This document shows, in pieces, positions 25,469 through 37,598 of a stretch of DNA of 64,000 nt. Source of the DNA: Diphasiastrum complanatum (lineage: Eukaryota; Streptophyta; Lycopodiopsida; Lycopodiales; Lycopodiaceae); the NCBI GenBank assembly GCA_029204225.1, contig MU832050.1:1-64000 (forward strand), written 5' to 3'. The notes under the pieces were generated by a model, which had not been told where the DNA came from, did no database searches, and was given only the letters and a program-made list of their open reading frames with translations. The position numbers and the translations under genes are program-made. Position 1 is the stretch's first letter; the number at the start of each line of letters is the position of its first letter.

Positions 25469-26279
25469 ATGTCTCATATAGGTAGCTCTTCATCTTCATC
25501 ACTCAGTGAAGCTAGAGTCATTGACAAGTTCAATGGTTCTAACTTCTACATTTGGAAGTTAAAACTTAGAATGATATTGATAGATAGAGATCTTTGGGAT
25601 GTAGTAGAAGGTGCAAACTTGAAAGTAGAAGATGGTGATCAAGAAAAGGCCTGGAGGGAAAGATCAGAAGGCCCTAGCATGTATCACACTCAATCTGGCC
25701 GACTCCCAAATATCTCACGTTACCACGTGCAAAACCTTTAAGGAAGCACTGGACTTGCTATCAAGTCTTTATGAGACTCACGATGTAACCACGAGATTAC
25801 ATCTTAAAGGAAGTTCTTTACTCTTAGCATGTCTGATTCTACTGCCATCACTTCTCACATCAACAACTTCAAGTCCTTGTTAGATCAGTTATCAGCTACA
25901 GGATGTTCTATTCAAAATGATGATGTCGTTATGACCTTGCTTTCTTCTCTTCCAAATTCCTATGAGCACTTTGTGGTGATGATCTCCACACAACCCGACC
26001 TCACTCTTCAAAAGGTGATCGGTCATCTTCTTCAAGAAGAAATGCGGAGAAAGGCTAGCAGCATGTCCATCAAAGACAAATCCATGGCTCTATACACCAA
26101 GAAGAAAGACTATTCCAAGGGCAAGAATCAAGTGTAGCAGCAATAGCAAAAGCCTCACACTCAAGGTGAGCATGGTGGATCGCGCAAGAAGCTTTTCTGC
26201 AGATATTGCAAAAGAGCTAATCACGACATCTGTGAAAAGTACAGTACTAAGGACCATAAATGGATCTTTGAATGATCCA
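25469..26279 (+). pseudogene. Copia gag
   Basis: Starts MSHIGSSSSSSLSEARVIDK, then FNGSNFYIWKLKLRMILIDR and LWDVVEG, which fit the copia gag N-terminus. After a frameshift near 25640 it continues KEALDLLSSLYE, HINNFKSLLDQL, LLSSLPNSYEHFV and a basic tail. A degraded zinc knuckle, CRYCKRANHDICEK, lies near 26199-26240 with the last spacing shortened. Gag would form the particle; this copy is disabled. Confidence 0.8.
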
Positions 26280-26402
26280 CAAGGTGATTGTATGCTTGTT
26301 AAACAATCTATCAGAAACTAGTCATCAGAAAACAAGATCTAGTTTAGCAGCTTGATAGGAAACAAGTAGAGACAATCAAAGCATTGATCAAATAGTCTAA
26401 TC

Positions 26403-26937
26403 CAACTCCACACGTGTGGAAATAAGGCTGTAGTACGGCCTGTAGACAGTGTTTACAAAGTGCCAAAGCTGGGTTTCATTGGAAAAATAGAGTAATCACC
26501 ATACAATGAGAGGAAACTCGAGTTTCTCCTTGAGGCTCCAAAAAGTTTCTATCTTCTCACTATGGAGAATGGAAATACATAGTAAAACACACTTCCTTTG
26601 CAAAGTTAGGTGAAAATCCAGCATGTAATAAGGAAGTAGACTCCACTTTCTTGCCCTAATGTGCAAACCCTAGCCTAGATCCAAGAGTCATGCTTGGTAG
26701 GTGCATGGTAGGTACAAATCTCATCATAAATCATGGTCTAGATCCTACAAAGTAGGAATCACTACCAAATAGACACAACCACTCCTCTTGACTCGTGGTA
26801 ACCTACTTTAGGTGTGTATGTACAAGTGGCACTTTGGCCATTCAAGTAACCAACAAACAATATTGACAAAATGTACAATATTCTACATGGCTAGATTTGC
26901 CAATGTAGGCAATTTTTCACAACATCAAGGAGTGTCA
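26403..26937. mobile_element. About 535-bp insertion in copia gag/protease
   Basis: Non-copia sequence interrupts the coding region. It starts near the palindrome CCACACGTGTGG and ends TTGCCAATGTAGGCAATTTTTCACA. The right end (reverse complement TGTGAAAAATTGCC) resembles that of the 22881-23695 insert (TTTGAAAAATTGGC). Boundaries and target duplication are uncertain; no coding capacity seen. Confidence 0.45.
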
Positions 26938-27049
26938 CATCAGGATCTACAACAAGGCAAACAAGCAGCAGCCTGACTCCTCCAACATGAGAAATTCAAG
27001 GAGGTCAGATACACACTTGTTAATGGTTTACAACAATAACAAAGACTGT

Positions 27050-27945
27050 GATGGCTGATACCTAGACAGTGGCGCTACCCAATACATGACCTCTCGCAAG
27101 GAATGGTTTACGGAGTACACAACTTACAGCAGAGACCAATTTATCTACCTTGGAGATTCTAGCACCGAAGAAGGCAAAGGAGTAGTGAAGATCAACTTCA
27201 ACAACGATCTATCCATTTGTGTTCCTGATGTCCTTCATGTTTCTCAGCTTTCAAAGAACCTGTTATCAGTCTCTAAGAAAGCTGATGAGAGCTACACTGT
27301 TACTTTCTCATCTGAGCAGCGTACAATACTCGATGAAGATACTACTCTGACTACATGCACTAGAGTCAGAAATCTTTACATACTGTCTAATTCAGTTGCA
27401 TTAGCTAGTATCTCTAATGAAAATGTAAACGACAGTGCTATTCTATGGCATAGTCAATTTGGACATGTGAATACAAGCTCACTTTCTTATATGCGTTGTA
27501 ATAATTTAGATGATGGTTTGAATTTTCCGTCTTCATTAGATAGGAAATCTTTTACAGCCTGTTACGTGCAGAACAGATCTAGCACCAAAGTCGTCGACAA
27601 CAAGACTCCTCATCAATTTTGGCATGGGCACAAGCCTAGTGTCAACCATTTAAAAATCTTTGGTTGTATATGTTTTGTTCACATTCCTAAACAGCTTAGG
27701 AAGAAGCTGAATCATAGGACAAATAAATGTATTTTCATTGGCTATCCTGATGAACATAAAGTTTATAAAGTTTATGATCCATCCACCAATGTAGTATTTG
27801 TCTCTAGGGATGTAATATTTCAAGAACATACATACTATGATTTCAAACGACCATCGATAAGCGATGCTATGTCATTTCATCCTATTTTACGTAGCATGGA
27901 TTCTTCCAATGTTGATGTTCCTCTTCTACAGAACCTGCAGCTATA
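27050..27945 (+). pseudogene. Copia protease and integrase remnants, core missing
   Basis: The protease active site is at LDSGATQYMT (about 27062-27090), followed by the usual VPDVLHVSQLSKNLLSVSK segment and the GAG-pre-integrase motif ILWHSQFGHVN. The frame then passes from FTACYVQ directly to NKTPHQFWHGHKPSVNHLKI and FGCICFVHIP, which lie after the integrase core. The catalytic DDE core of roughly 150 residues is therefore absent, joined in frame. IFIGYPDEHKVYKVYDP and VIFQEHTYY complete the C-terminal part. This protein could not integrate DNA. Confidence 0.85.
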
Positions 27946-28019
27946 GCTACAGAAGCCGAGTAGCTGACAATACTTGTCATCAGACCAGACCAAGCTAGCT
28001 TGAGCAGATCTGAAGAAAC

Positions 28020-29715
28020 TCAAGAAGAAGCATCATTGCATCTTGGTCAACCCAACGTCCACAGATCCTCATGGACTCGGACAATTCCTGAGAGGTATGC
28101 ACCTTAGTCATTCTGGATTTCATCAGAAGAACCAGAGAGCCTAGCCGAAGCAATTAACTCCAAGGATGCTATGAAGTGGCAAGAAGCTATGGAAAGCGAG
28201 TATAAATCACTTTTGATGAATCAGACCTGGACACTGGTTGACTTCCCTACTCACAAGAGAGTTATCGACAACAAGTGGATCTTCAAGAAGGAGATCAACT
28301 CTGATGGTTCCATTGCAAAATGAAAAGCATGGCTAGTGGCTAAAGGATTCACTCAAGTCCAAGGAGTGGATTATCAAGAAATTTTCAGTCTTGTCGTCAA
28401 GATGCAGTCAATTAGGACTCTGATTGCGTTAGCAACTGCAGAAGAACTCAAAATGTACCAAATGGATGTCAAGACAACATTTCTCAACGACAACGTCAAA
28501 GATGAGTTGTATACCTTCCAACCAGAAGGATTCGAAGTCAAAGCCCAAGAGCACAAAGTGTGCAAGCTGCACAAAACAATCTATGGTCTGAGACAGGCTA
28601 CAAGAGCATGGTTCGATAGAATCAACTCTTATCTCATTCATTTAGGATTTGTAAATAATTCAGCTGATTGTAATGTTTATTCAAAGCATATAGGCACCAA
28701 TTCAGTTCACATAGCTCTTTACATAGATGATGCATTTATTCTATCTAATGACACTTCTCTACTGCACACTACTAAGAGTGATCTGTCAAAGGAATTTGAC
28801 ATGACTGATTTAGGAGCTGTTCATTCTTTGTTAGGAATTCACATTACTAGAAATAGACTTCAGAAGAAGATCTATCTTAGCCAGCAGACATATCTAAAAA
28901 GCATTTTAGAGAAGTTTCATATGTCCGATTGTAAACCAATTGATACTCCAATAGATCCAAGTATAGTATTGACTAAACCTTCTTGTGCTGAGACTGATAG
29001 TGAAGTACTCGACTTAGCGAAGTACCCTTGTCATTCACTAATCGGATCTCTAATGTATGTAATGCTGTGTACTAGACCAAATTTAGCATACACTGTTAGC
29101 ACGTTAAGTCAATTTATGTCTAATCCTAGGATCTCTCATTGGAAAGCATTAAAGAGAGTGATGAGATATATTTAGAGAAGTTTAGATCACATCTTATGTT
29201 ACGATGGAAATGCTATTGACCCACTCATCCTATGAGGCTACTCCAGTTTGAATTGGAGAGGAACAGTCTCTACCAAAAAATCTACCTCCGGATTCTGTTT
29301 CTATCTGGCAGGGGGACCGATTTCGTGGAACTCAAGGAAGAGAAGTTAGTCGTGCTTTCTTCAACAGAGGCAGAGTACATTGCAACATGTCAAGCTTCAA
29401 AATAAGCTATATGGATCAGGTTATTACTTCACGACTTACATCACACTCAGTTTAATACTACCACCATTCTGTGTGACAACTTGAGCTGTATTTCATTGTC
29501 ACTGAATCTCAGATTTCATGGCAAATCCAAGCACATAGAAATTCGATATCATTTCAATTGGGAGAAAGTTTTCTCAGGGCAAGTGACCCTTCAATACTGC
29601 TTCACAACATAAATGGCCGCAGACATCTTCACCAAAGCGCTTCCCAGGATCAAGCACCAAAAATTCTTCAACAAGCTGAACCTAACGAAGCTACCAAGGC
29701 ACCAACTGTGATCTT
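28020..29715 (+). pseudogene. Copia reverse transcriptase and RNase H
   Basis: RT is largely one frame from 28336 to 29175: AKGFTQVQGVDYQEIFS, QMDVKTTFLND (first Asp; KTAFLNG is usual), KLHKTIYGLRQATRAWF, the catalytic box ALYIDDAFI (YIDD in place of YVDD), TDLGAVHSLLGIHI, and SLIGSLMYVMLCTRPNLAYTVS. Upstream, ESEYKSLLMNQTWTL and NKWIFKKE are in frame up to a TGA at 28321. RNase H follows with stops and frameshifts (TKKSTSGFCFYLAGGPISW; NPST; ADIFTKALPR). It ends at a polypurine tract CTTAAGGGGGAC just before the 3' LTR. Confidence 0.88.
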
Positions 29716-29724
29716 AAGGGGGAC

Positions 29725-31012
29725 TGTTGGAAATTAAGCCCGCAGTTGCCTCCTTGGTGAATGACTAATTTATATTTCATGATTATTCCTGCATGTCTAT
29801 TGATTATTGATCTAGGGTCATGTGAAACCAACTTTGGTTCTATGTCTACTCATCTGATACTTGCAAGAATCACAAACTTAGACAGCCAATTTATTTGAAG
29901 AACGTCTACAACGGGCTTTCGGCTGATTTCCAACAAAGGGTAACCAATCCTGTCATAGTTTCAAAGTTCAGATGTCAAGTTTAATAACTTGAAGTCATTG
30001 AAGACTTGGCCATCTTCAACGACTTTCACAAAACTTGCATTTAGAACAAGTCTGCAGAAATACATTACTTTCTCAATAGTTTGCAGAAATACACTATGTT
30101 TTCAACAACTTCGGCTTTTTCGCATTTTTCCGAAATGCGACACTTGCATAGTTCAAAAGCTTAACACACCTTCGACTCTTTGCAAAAAATGCGAAGAGAG
30201 AGAAAAAACCTGAAGGTCATCTACTTTCATGCATTAAGTTGTTTTTAAGACATCGTCTTTTTAGGGCACCTTCGGCTTCTTGCGAAAAATGTGAAGGAGA
30301 GAAAAGTCTCGAAGGTCGTCTCAAATAAACGAGGAACGTTCCAGCGACGTCCTTGTCCGCGTCAACGATGCTAAATTATTGATCGTATATATATTGTGTA
30401 CAATTGTCAACATGGATGAAGTCTTTAAGTTAATCATCCAAACACGGATTACGAGTTGCTCCGTCCATGAGATGCATTTTTTAGCCTCCCAATTACGCTG
30501 TCATTTTTTGTTGTAATTGCTATTTAAATTGTGCTTCAGTGTAATATAGCAGCAGCTTGCTTTTATCTGTGTACAACGTAGATGAATGCATGTTGTGATC
30601 ACTTTTAATGCTGTTTGATCGCGCCTGTTTACTCACTCTAATTAGAACACGGACGTCTAAGACTCCTCAGTTTTTGATCAAACGATGGCCGTCTTTGACA
30701 CCTGAGGAACTCGTGATATCATACTGCTCTTTCATTTATTTCAGAACTATATTTCACATTGAATCTGATTTCAGTAGCACCACACACAAACCATCTCTAA
30801 TCTCTTCGGTGGACTATACTCTTATTTTAGAGTATGAATTATTTTTTAAGATCATGTTGGGCAATTAGAACACTTAAAGCTGTGATTACATTTAGCATAA
30901 GCTGTCTATTAGACTGTTTTTGCACCTAGCAGCCGATTAGAACGGGAGAGCTGTTCCGCAATATTCCTACTCTCTTCTCCATTTGCATTCTTCTATGTCC
31001 CTTGCCCCATCA
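29725..31012 (+). repeat. 3' LTR of the copia element
   Basis: Begins TGTTGGAAATTAAG after the polypurine tract and ends CTTGCCCCATCA, about 1288 bp. Its last 464 bp match the 5' LTR. It contains repeated CCTTCGGCTTTTTCGC / GCGAAAAATGxGAAG words (30108-30310). Confidence 0.85.
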
Positions 31013-33382
31013 GTATTCTCAAGTGGAAACATTTGGAGATTGTTTTGAAATTCCATTTGGATATGGATGGGCATGAAAAGACACATATAAGATGAGTAGA
31101 CGAGATAAATATCCTAAATTATTTTCTTGATTCTAATTGTGTGGTTCATTGATCAAGTTAGATATGGCTATTTCAAGCAATGGAAAGTTGAACCTGCTGG
31201 ATAAGGAAAAGGTAAACCATTTGGGGTTTATGGTCATTCATTCTATAAGGACATCTCAAGGTGAGAATCGACAATGGCATTTGCATCAGACTTGGTGGTT
31301 GTAGTTGTTTCACATGCATTTGCAAGGGAGAAAATTTTTCATTTGTGAATTACTAGATTTTTCTATGTAAAGCTTGCATAGTAGAACTTTTGACAAGTTT
31401 GGAGGTGACAAGCTGTTACCACTTCATAGCAGAAGTGTGGTGGAGCTCATGCTTGGGAACACATTCTTTTGGTAAGTTTAAAACATGAATGAACAGAGAT
31501 AAGTGATTGGAGATTTTTCCAAATGATGGAGATCATGTTTTGTGCTTTGGGGTCTACTTCTCTCATCATTTCATTTTAGGTCGATGAAATAATGAAAGCA
31601 TGAGAAAATTACCCACTCATAGTACAATGTAAACAAATGAGTATTGTGTGAAATCAACTAGTTTAGTGTAGTCAAGTTGTGTTTATTTGGCAATTTTGAT
31701 GCCAATATGCATTTTAAACTTAGAGATAGACTTTACAAAGTTAATAAGGCCTAAGAATAGTGGATTTACTATTTTTGAAAACTTAGGCAAGTTGATAAGG
31801 TCGAATTTGGACCTACTCTAAATGGTTAGTAGAGATGCATTGAATCTAGTCATGTTAAATCTAGGGTTTGGAAGAGATCTACTTCCATAAATTGATAAGC
31901 TTGTGTAAGAGCATCCAAATAGGGCAAGGGGATGCTATAAATAGACTATAAGCGTAGGAGGAATTCATCTCTCTCATTCTTCTCTCATTCATTCTTATGA
32001 AAGATATCTCTTTGGGTTCTACATCCAATTTTTGCATATTTGTGATGATATAGTGGATTTTTGTGTATAGAATGCTATTTTTCTTATGTCTATGAGTTGC
32101 CACGTGTGATTACTATTGTTGTATGGCTATTGTACGGACTGGAATGATAAATTAACTTACATAAGTGAATTTGGCAAGTTCTTGTTGAGTTTAGATCTTC
32201 TATGTGTAGTAGATGCAAAATTTTTACATCTATAATGATGCTAGACATGCTTCCAATTAAGCCAAAGATCAAAGGGCCTAATTAGGTCTTCGTGATTTGA
32301 TTTTCTTCACATATTGTGCCTCCCATGTGCTACATGACCTTGGTTGTTCTAGGATGTTAAATTCTCCTTCAACATCAACTATCCACAAAACAATGAAGAA
32401 TCATTTCGATGCAATCATTATTTTTGAAATTTGATTTTTTGTCAAAATTCTAGTGATTCTTACATAAAGGCTTATTGTGTTGGATGTGAGGGCTATGCTA
32501 CAAGAAGAATGATCCTAGATGAATACACAACTAAAACTCGTGTAGTTAATGGTATATTCGTCTTACAAGAACCAAACTTAGCAAAGTGATATTGCATGTG
32601 GTCATTTGTTGTATGTGCAACCAATACATACATGTCCCTACTCCAACCAACAAAGGTAAAGATAGCCTAACCAACTATTGTTTTAGAGAATTTGAAGGAT
32701 AATTAATTCTTCCTAAGATGAAGTGGAGGTTGAATTTTGTTTTAACGGATTGAAGGTCTTTTATTTCTTACTTCCTAAGATTAGGGAGAGGTTAAACAAT
32801 TCCATTATGCAAAAGATAAGATCACAATTCAACTTTCAATCTATTTATGCGTTGTGCTACAACACAAGAAGAATGAATTCTAGTCGATCATCCAACCTGT
32901 AAATGATGACACCATTGTTCTTATATTTAACAAGAAATGCTCATCAATTTAGATATGATTCAATCAATGTCTTTGAAAGGAGCAACTTTTATGTGCCATA
33001 AAGTTGGAGTAACGAGAGAAAGGGTCAAGACTATAAATACGAAATGAATATGGATAGACTATACATTTCCAATAAATGGAACTAGTCTAAACGTCTCTCA
33101 CTAGCCACTATCAACTATCCCTTATTTATCATCGCCCTTGGTTTCAAAAGTGGACTTTTTGTTGTCTCTAATATGGTGACAAAAAGCACGCTTATATTTA
33201 CAACTTGAATGCATCTATTAAAATTTGGTGGAGCATCTCATATGTGCTCAAGGAGTTAGCAAATATAAGGAACATATTGATGTCCATAAGATGTTGGAGT
33301 ATAAATCTTTAGTTGAGCTCACTTCAACTTCTCGAGAGCATGTTCCACATGACTTCAACTTTTCAAGAAAATCTTCCACATT
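31013..33382. other. Spacer, nothing recognised
   Basis: AT-rich sequence with no supported gene, RNA or repeat. Confidence 0.4.
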
Positions 33383-33432
33383 GTTGATGTACGCTATGGT
33401 ATGCATGAGGCCAGACATAGCCACGACAATTG

Positions 33433-33689
33433 TGTCAACAATCAGAAATGCAACATCAAGCATTCGCCATAAACAATCACCAAGTAGGGAGACGGAAGAA
33501 GAACACGCAATATCACTCTATCACACTCACTTCATACTGAATATAAAATGTACATATAAACCCTGAACCCTGATAGAGAGAGAAAACCTACGAATAGACT
33601 AATAGACTAGCCTACGACTAATTACAGTTGGTAACAGCTATTAATGTACATCGTAAACAGTAACAATGAAGTTTAATTGATTTCTAACA
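33433..33689 (-). repeat. 3' LTR of the nested copia element
   Basis: 257 bp, TG...CA ends. The minus-strand purine tract TTGAGGGAGAG (33690-33700) directly precedes it. The RNase H stop codon (33684-33686) lies just inside it. Confidence 0.95.
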
Positions 33690-35273
33690 CTCTCCCTCAA
33701 TGATAAAATTACGCTTTTCTATTCCTAATAGAGTACGAAACCTCTCAAATTTATATCTACCTAATGACTTAGTAGAAATATCTGCCATTTGATCTTCAGA
33801 TTTACAAAAAACAAGATCAATGGCTCCATCAAGAATTTTCTCTCGAATAAAATGATAGTGTATTTCGATGTGCTTGGTTCGAACATGTAAAATTGGATTT
33901 TTGACAAGGTGAATACAGCTTTGATTGTCGCAAGATGTAGTAGTAGCATCCACCTGTGGCTGACCTAAATCCATAAGCAATCTTTGTAACCATACCACTT
34001 CTTGTGTGGCATTGCTAAGTGCTCGATATTCAGCTTTCGTTGATGATAAAGCTACTGTAGGTTGCCTTTTGTTGTTCCATGAAATTGCAGCTGTACCATA
34101 ACTGAATGTATGACCACTGGTAGATCTTCTGTCATCAATATTACTTGCCCAATCGACATCTGTATAACCTACCAACATTGGCGCTTCAGGCTGATCATAC
34201 TTCAAACCAAAATTCAATGTCCCTCGAATGTATCTGAGAATATGTTTAGCAGCCTTCCAGTGTGCTTGACTAGGATCTTGCATAAATTGACTAACAACAC
34301 CAACAACATAAGAAATATCAGGTTGTGTGTGTGTGAAATAAATCAAACTACCCACCAACTGTCTATACAAATAAGCATCCACTTTCTCAGATTCATCATC
34401 TGCAGTAAGCTTCATGTTGACATCCATAGGTGTACTCAAGGGCTTACAATCCTGCATATTGAACTTATAAAGCAAATCTTGTGCATATTTGCTTTGTGTT
34501 AGAAAGACCATGTCTTCTTTTTGCCATACTTCAATGCCAAGACAGTAGTGCATCAATCCTAGATCACTCATGTCAAAGGCATTGGAAAGATTTGATTTGA
34601 TTTCATTAATTAACCTCTCATTACTTCCTGTAATAATCAAATCATCCACATACAACACAATGAGCACTATATCTGAATCTTGCCTTAGAATGTAAAGATT
34701 AGGATCAACATCACTCTTTACCATTCCCCTTCGCTTGAAGTGCTCATCAATGCAAGAGTACCATGCTCGTGGTGCTTGCTTCAATCCATATATGGCTTTG
34801 TTGAGTTTACAAACAAAATGATCTCTTCTTGGATCAACAAACCCTTGAGGTTGCTCTAAATATACCTCTTCATCCAATACTCCATTAAGAAAAGCAGATT
34901 TGACATCCATTTGCTGGATTTTCCAACCATAGAAAGCAGAAATTGCAATGATAGAATGAATAGTTACCATTTTGGCTACAGGTGCGAAGGTCTCCTCAAA
35001 GTCTATACCTTCTTGTTGCTCAAAACCTCTTGCAACTAATCGTGCCTTGTACTTGTTGAGTTGCCCATCCGCTCCATACTTCGTCTTGTAGATCCACTTA
35101 CATGTGATAGGCGTCTTACCATCAGGTAGCTCAACCAAGTCCCACGTTTTGTTCTTCGATATAGCCTCCATTTCTGTTTCCGTACCTGCATGCCACTCCT
35201 TGTGTTCCTTTGCTTCATTGAAAGTTTTAGGTTCTTGAGCCGTTAAGATGGATCCCATTAGGGCTAGATTCAT
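33684..35273 (-). CDS. Copia reverse transcriptase-RNase H, intact frame
   Basis: 529 codons without a stop. RT motifs in order: TWDLVELPDGKTPITCKWIYK, ARGFEQQEGIDFEETFAPVA, QMDVKSAFLNGVLDEEVYLE, KLNKAIYGLKQAPRAWY, the catalytic VLYVDDLIITGS and DLGLMHYCLGIEV. RNase H follows with YTDVDWASNIDDRRSTSGH, AEYRALSNATQEVVWLQ, CDNQSCIHL, RTKHIEIHYHFIR and ADISTKSLGRYKFE. The catalytic acids I can check are present. The first Met is not a real start: this is the 3' part of a polyprotein, separated from the integrase by one in-frame TAA near 35426. It copies element RNA into DNA in the virus-like particle. Confidence 0.9.
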   Translation of the reverse strand: MNLALMGSILTAQEPKTFNEAKEHKEWHAGTETEMEAISKNKTWDLVELPDGKTPITCKWIYKTKYGADGQLNKYKARLVARGFEQQEGIDFEETFAPVAKMVTIHSIIAISAFYGWKIQQMDVKSAFLNGVLDEEVYLEQPQGFVDPRRDHFVCKLNKAIYGLKQAPRAWYSCIDEHFKRRGMVKSDVDPNLYILRQDSDIVLIVLYVDDLIITGSNERLINEIKSNLSNAFDMSDLGLMHYCLGIEVWQKEDMVFLTQSKYAQDLLYKFNMQDCKPLSTPMDVNMKLTADDESEKVDAYLYRQLVGSLIYFTHTQPDISYVVGVVSQFMQDPSQAHWKAAKHILRYIRGTLNFGLKYDQPEAPMLVGYTDVDWASNIDDRRSTSGHTFSYGTAAISWNNKRQPTVALSSTKAEYRALSNATQEVVWLQRLLMDLGQPQVDATTTSCDNQSCIHLVKNPILHVRTKHIEIHYHFIREKILDGAIDLVFCKSEDQMADISTKSLGRYKFERFRTLLGIEKRNFIIEGEC

Positions 35274-35423
35274 CTCTAATCTTGCATGAGGTTTTCGATT
35301 TCTACTTGATCTTCTAAGCTCTCCCTGCTCACTAGATCCGGGAGTATCTCCCTTATTTGCACCATCTATGACTGATAAGTACCATTTAGGTACTCTCTTG
35401 GGAATTTTAGCATCAGGCTTGCC

Positions 35424-36313
35424 TTAGTCCAATGGATTTTCTATATCAAAATCCACTTCCTTCTTGACCTGTGCTTTCGCTCCCTCATCAAAAGGTTCAG
35501 TGATTACTTCAGATTGTTCACCTTGGCCCATCTCGTCAAACATAGCATCTCTAGAAATTACAAGCTTCTGTGCATTTGTGTCATATATCCTGTATGCCTT
35601 GGCCTTCTCATCATATCCAAGGAAAATATACTTGATAGCTTTTGCATCCAATTTCCTTCGTTTCTCATCAAGAATATGAGCATAAGCATCACAACCAAAT
35701 ACTCTCAAATGAGAAATATTAGGTTTCTTTTCAGTAACAGCTTCATGAGGTGTCTTACCTTCCACGGATTTTGTAGGACACCGATTCAGGATGTGCGTAG
35801 TTGTGCTACAAGCTTCTGCCCAAAAGGTGTTTGGCAGACCCTTGCTTTTGAACATCGCCTTGGCCATCTCAACAATAGATCTGTTCTTTCGTTCTACAAC
35901 TCCATTTTGCTGTGGTGAATAAGGTGTTGTAGTCTGCCTTTTGGTCCCTTGATCTTTGTAGAAATCAATAAATTTTGTCCAAAAATACTCACCACCTCCA
36001 TCAGATCTCAAAGTTTTGATGCAACATCTTGTTTGCTTTTCAACTAATGCCTTGAATTCCTTGAATTAGCAAAAGCATCTGATTTCTTGCTTATGAAATA
36101 AATCCAAATGCATATGCTATAATCATCAATGAAGGTGATAAAGTAATAGTAGCCACTAAGAGATCTAGTCTGCATAGGTCCACATAGATCACTGTGGACA
36201 AGATCTAGGATGCCACTGGATCTCCTTGCTCCACTTTTGGGAAACCTCTCTCTGTGTTGTTTTTTGAAAATGCAACCTTTACAAATTTTTCCTTCAAAAG
36301 AAATATCAGGCAA
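35424..36313 (-). pseudogene. Copia integrase
   Basis: The zinc-finger end and core lie in two frames joined by one frameshift near 36040. Frame 1 has CKGCIFKKQHRERFP, LVHSDLCGPMQ (first Asp) and ITFIDDYSICIW (second conserved acid region). Frame 2 has LRSDGGGEY, TTPYSPQQNGVVERKNRS (catalytic Glu), KTPHEAV, LRVFGCDAYAHI and the IFLGYDEKAKAYRIYD tail. A TAA near 35426 ends it. Apart from the frameshift, the DDE residues seem intact. Confidence 0.88.
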
Positions 36314-36325
36314 TCCTATAAGAAT

Positions 36326-36820
36326 CTACAAAATTTGAGCACTAATATGACCGAATCGTTGATGCCAAAGATCACTTCGACTATCAACCGTGCTTACCAT
36401 AGCTTGAGCAAAAGATCTCGCATTCAATTTGTAGAGTCGATTCCCATTGACTCTAGCTCCTATAGCAATCACTTTGTAGTGATTCTTGATGTCTTTGACA
36501 AGACATTTGTCGCTGTCAAACTCAACCTTGAGTTGTCGATCAGCCATCGTCCCAACAGATAGTAGATTGTTAGCTAAGTCAGGTACATATTGCACATTGC
36601 TTATCCGCTTTATCTTCCCGCTGGCTAACTTCATTGGTGCCACTCCAACTCCTTTAACAGATAGCAATTTGCCATTGGCTTGTCCAACTTCATCACCATT
36701 GTGAGTTTCCTTGAGTTCTGAAAACCACTCTTTCCTTGAAGTCATGTGCTTGGATGCACCACTATCAATGTACCAGGTATCCTTGGTTTCATCACTTGTC
36801 ATTAATGTTGTAATGAACAA
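36326..36820 (-). pseudogene. Copia protease and pre-integrase region
   Basis: WYIDSGASKHMTSRKEWFSE gives the aspartic protease active site (DSGA). It continues to YVPDLANNLLSVGTMADRQL and the pre-integrase motif DLWHQRFGHISAQIL. A single TAG after QIL separates it from the integrase frame that resumes with ILIGLPDISFEG. Confidence 0.88.
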
Positions 36821-37581
36821 TTTTGAGCTCTCAATTGTATCATCTTCATATTGATCATCATCGTATTAATGTTGATCAGTATAATTGTTTTCATAATAAT
36901 AAACATCAAATTGATGTTGATCAGCATAATTTCCCACTTGTCCTTTGTCTTTTCTTTATTCCATCTCCTTCTGTTTCTGGAAGCATTCACGCTCCCAATG
37001 GCCAAGTTTGTTGCAATACCTACAATTTCCAGGTTTATTTTGCCTGGAATAGCCGCGTCCTTGACCTCGGCCTTGATTCCAATTGCCTCAATTTGGGCCA
37101 TCATTGGATTGTTCTTGAAATTGTTGGAATGATCCACGATTTGAGTTTCCACCTCTTGATTGGTGTCTTCCATGACCAAATCTACCACCACGTCCCTTGA
37201 CTGCAAGAGCTTGATAAATCAGAGATTTCTTGGCACAACTCTCTGACAAATGATACTTTTCACAAAGACAAAAAAAAATATTGTAAAACTTTTCCCACTC
37301 AACAGATTTTCAATCTGTCTGATGCTACCCTGGCCTTTCCGATGCCTCTAGGACTGTATCTTCATTCCCCACTAATAACTGTGAGCTCTTTGATGCTTAC
37401 TTCTTATGATGACGGTGTTGTCTTACCTGGTGTTGGTGAGCAGATCATTGATAGTAAGATTCGGGAGGATGTTCTTCCAACCGTTTTTGTCTCTCCAAGC
37501 TTTCACCTCTTGTGAAGGACTTTCTCACTTTGTTGCGGAGCCTGTGACAAGTTGTATCCACTGATCAAACACACAGGACTA
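36821..37581 (-). pseudogene. Shortened copia gag with CCHC knuckle
   Basis: The zinc knuckle CRYCNKLGHWEREC (C-x2-C-x4-H-x4-C) is at about 37019-36978, after a Gly/Arg-rich stretch (GRGGRFGHGRHQSRGG). Only about 380 bp remain between it and the PBS, roughly half of what a copia gag needs, and most of that is not recognisable as gag, so the capsid part appears lost or scrambled. Confidence 0.65.
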
Positions 37582-37586
37582 TCGTA

Positions 37587-37598
37587 GCTCTGATACCA
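37587..37598 (-). other. Primer-binding site, tRNA-iMet
   Basis: The minus strand reads TGGTATCAGAGC immediately after the 5' LTR, a perfect match to the standard copia primer site. Confidence 0.95.

Larger units (their letters stand above)
24936..31012 (+). mobile_element. Ty1/copia retrotransposon with a truncated 5' LTR
   Basis: Bounded by two similar LTR sequences in direct orientation, with PBS, gag, protease, integrase remnants, RT, RNase H and a polypurine tract between them in copia order. The 5' LTR lacks about 800 bp of its left side relative to the 3' LTR, so the target duplication cannot be checked. Internal coding is broken, the integrase core is deleted and a roughly 535-bp insert splits gag from protease. 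Confidence 0.9.

Noticed and set aside
34110-34502. 130-codon plus-strand frame over the copia RT/RNase H
   Set aside because: Shadow of the intact minus-strand RT-RNase H frame.
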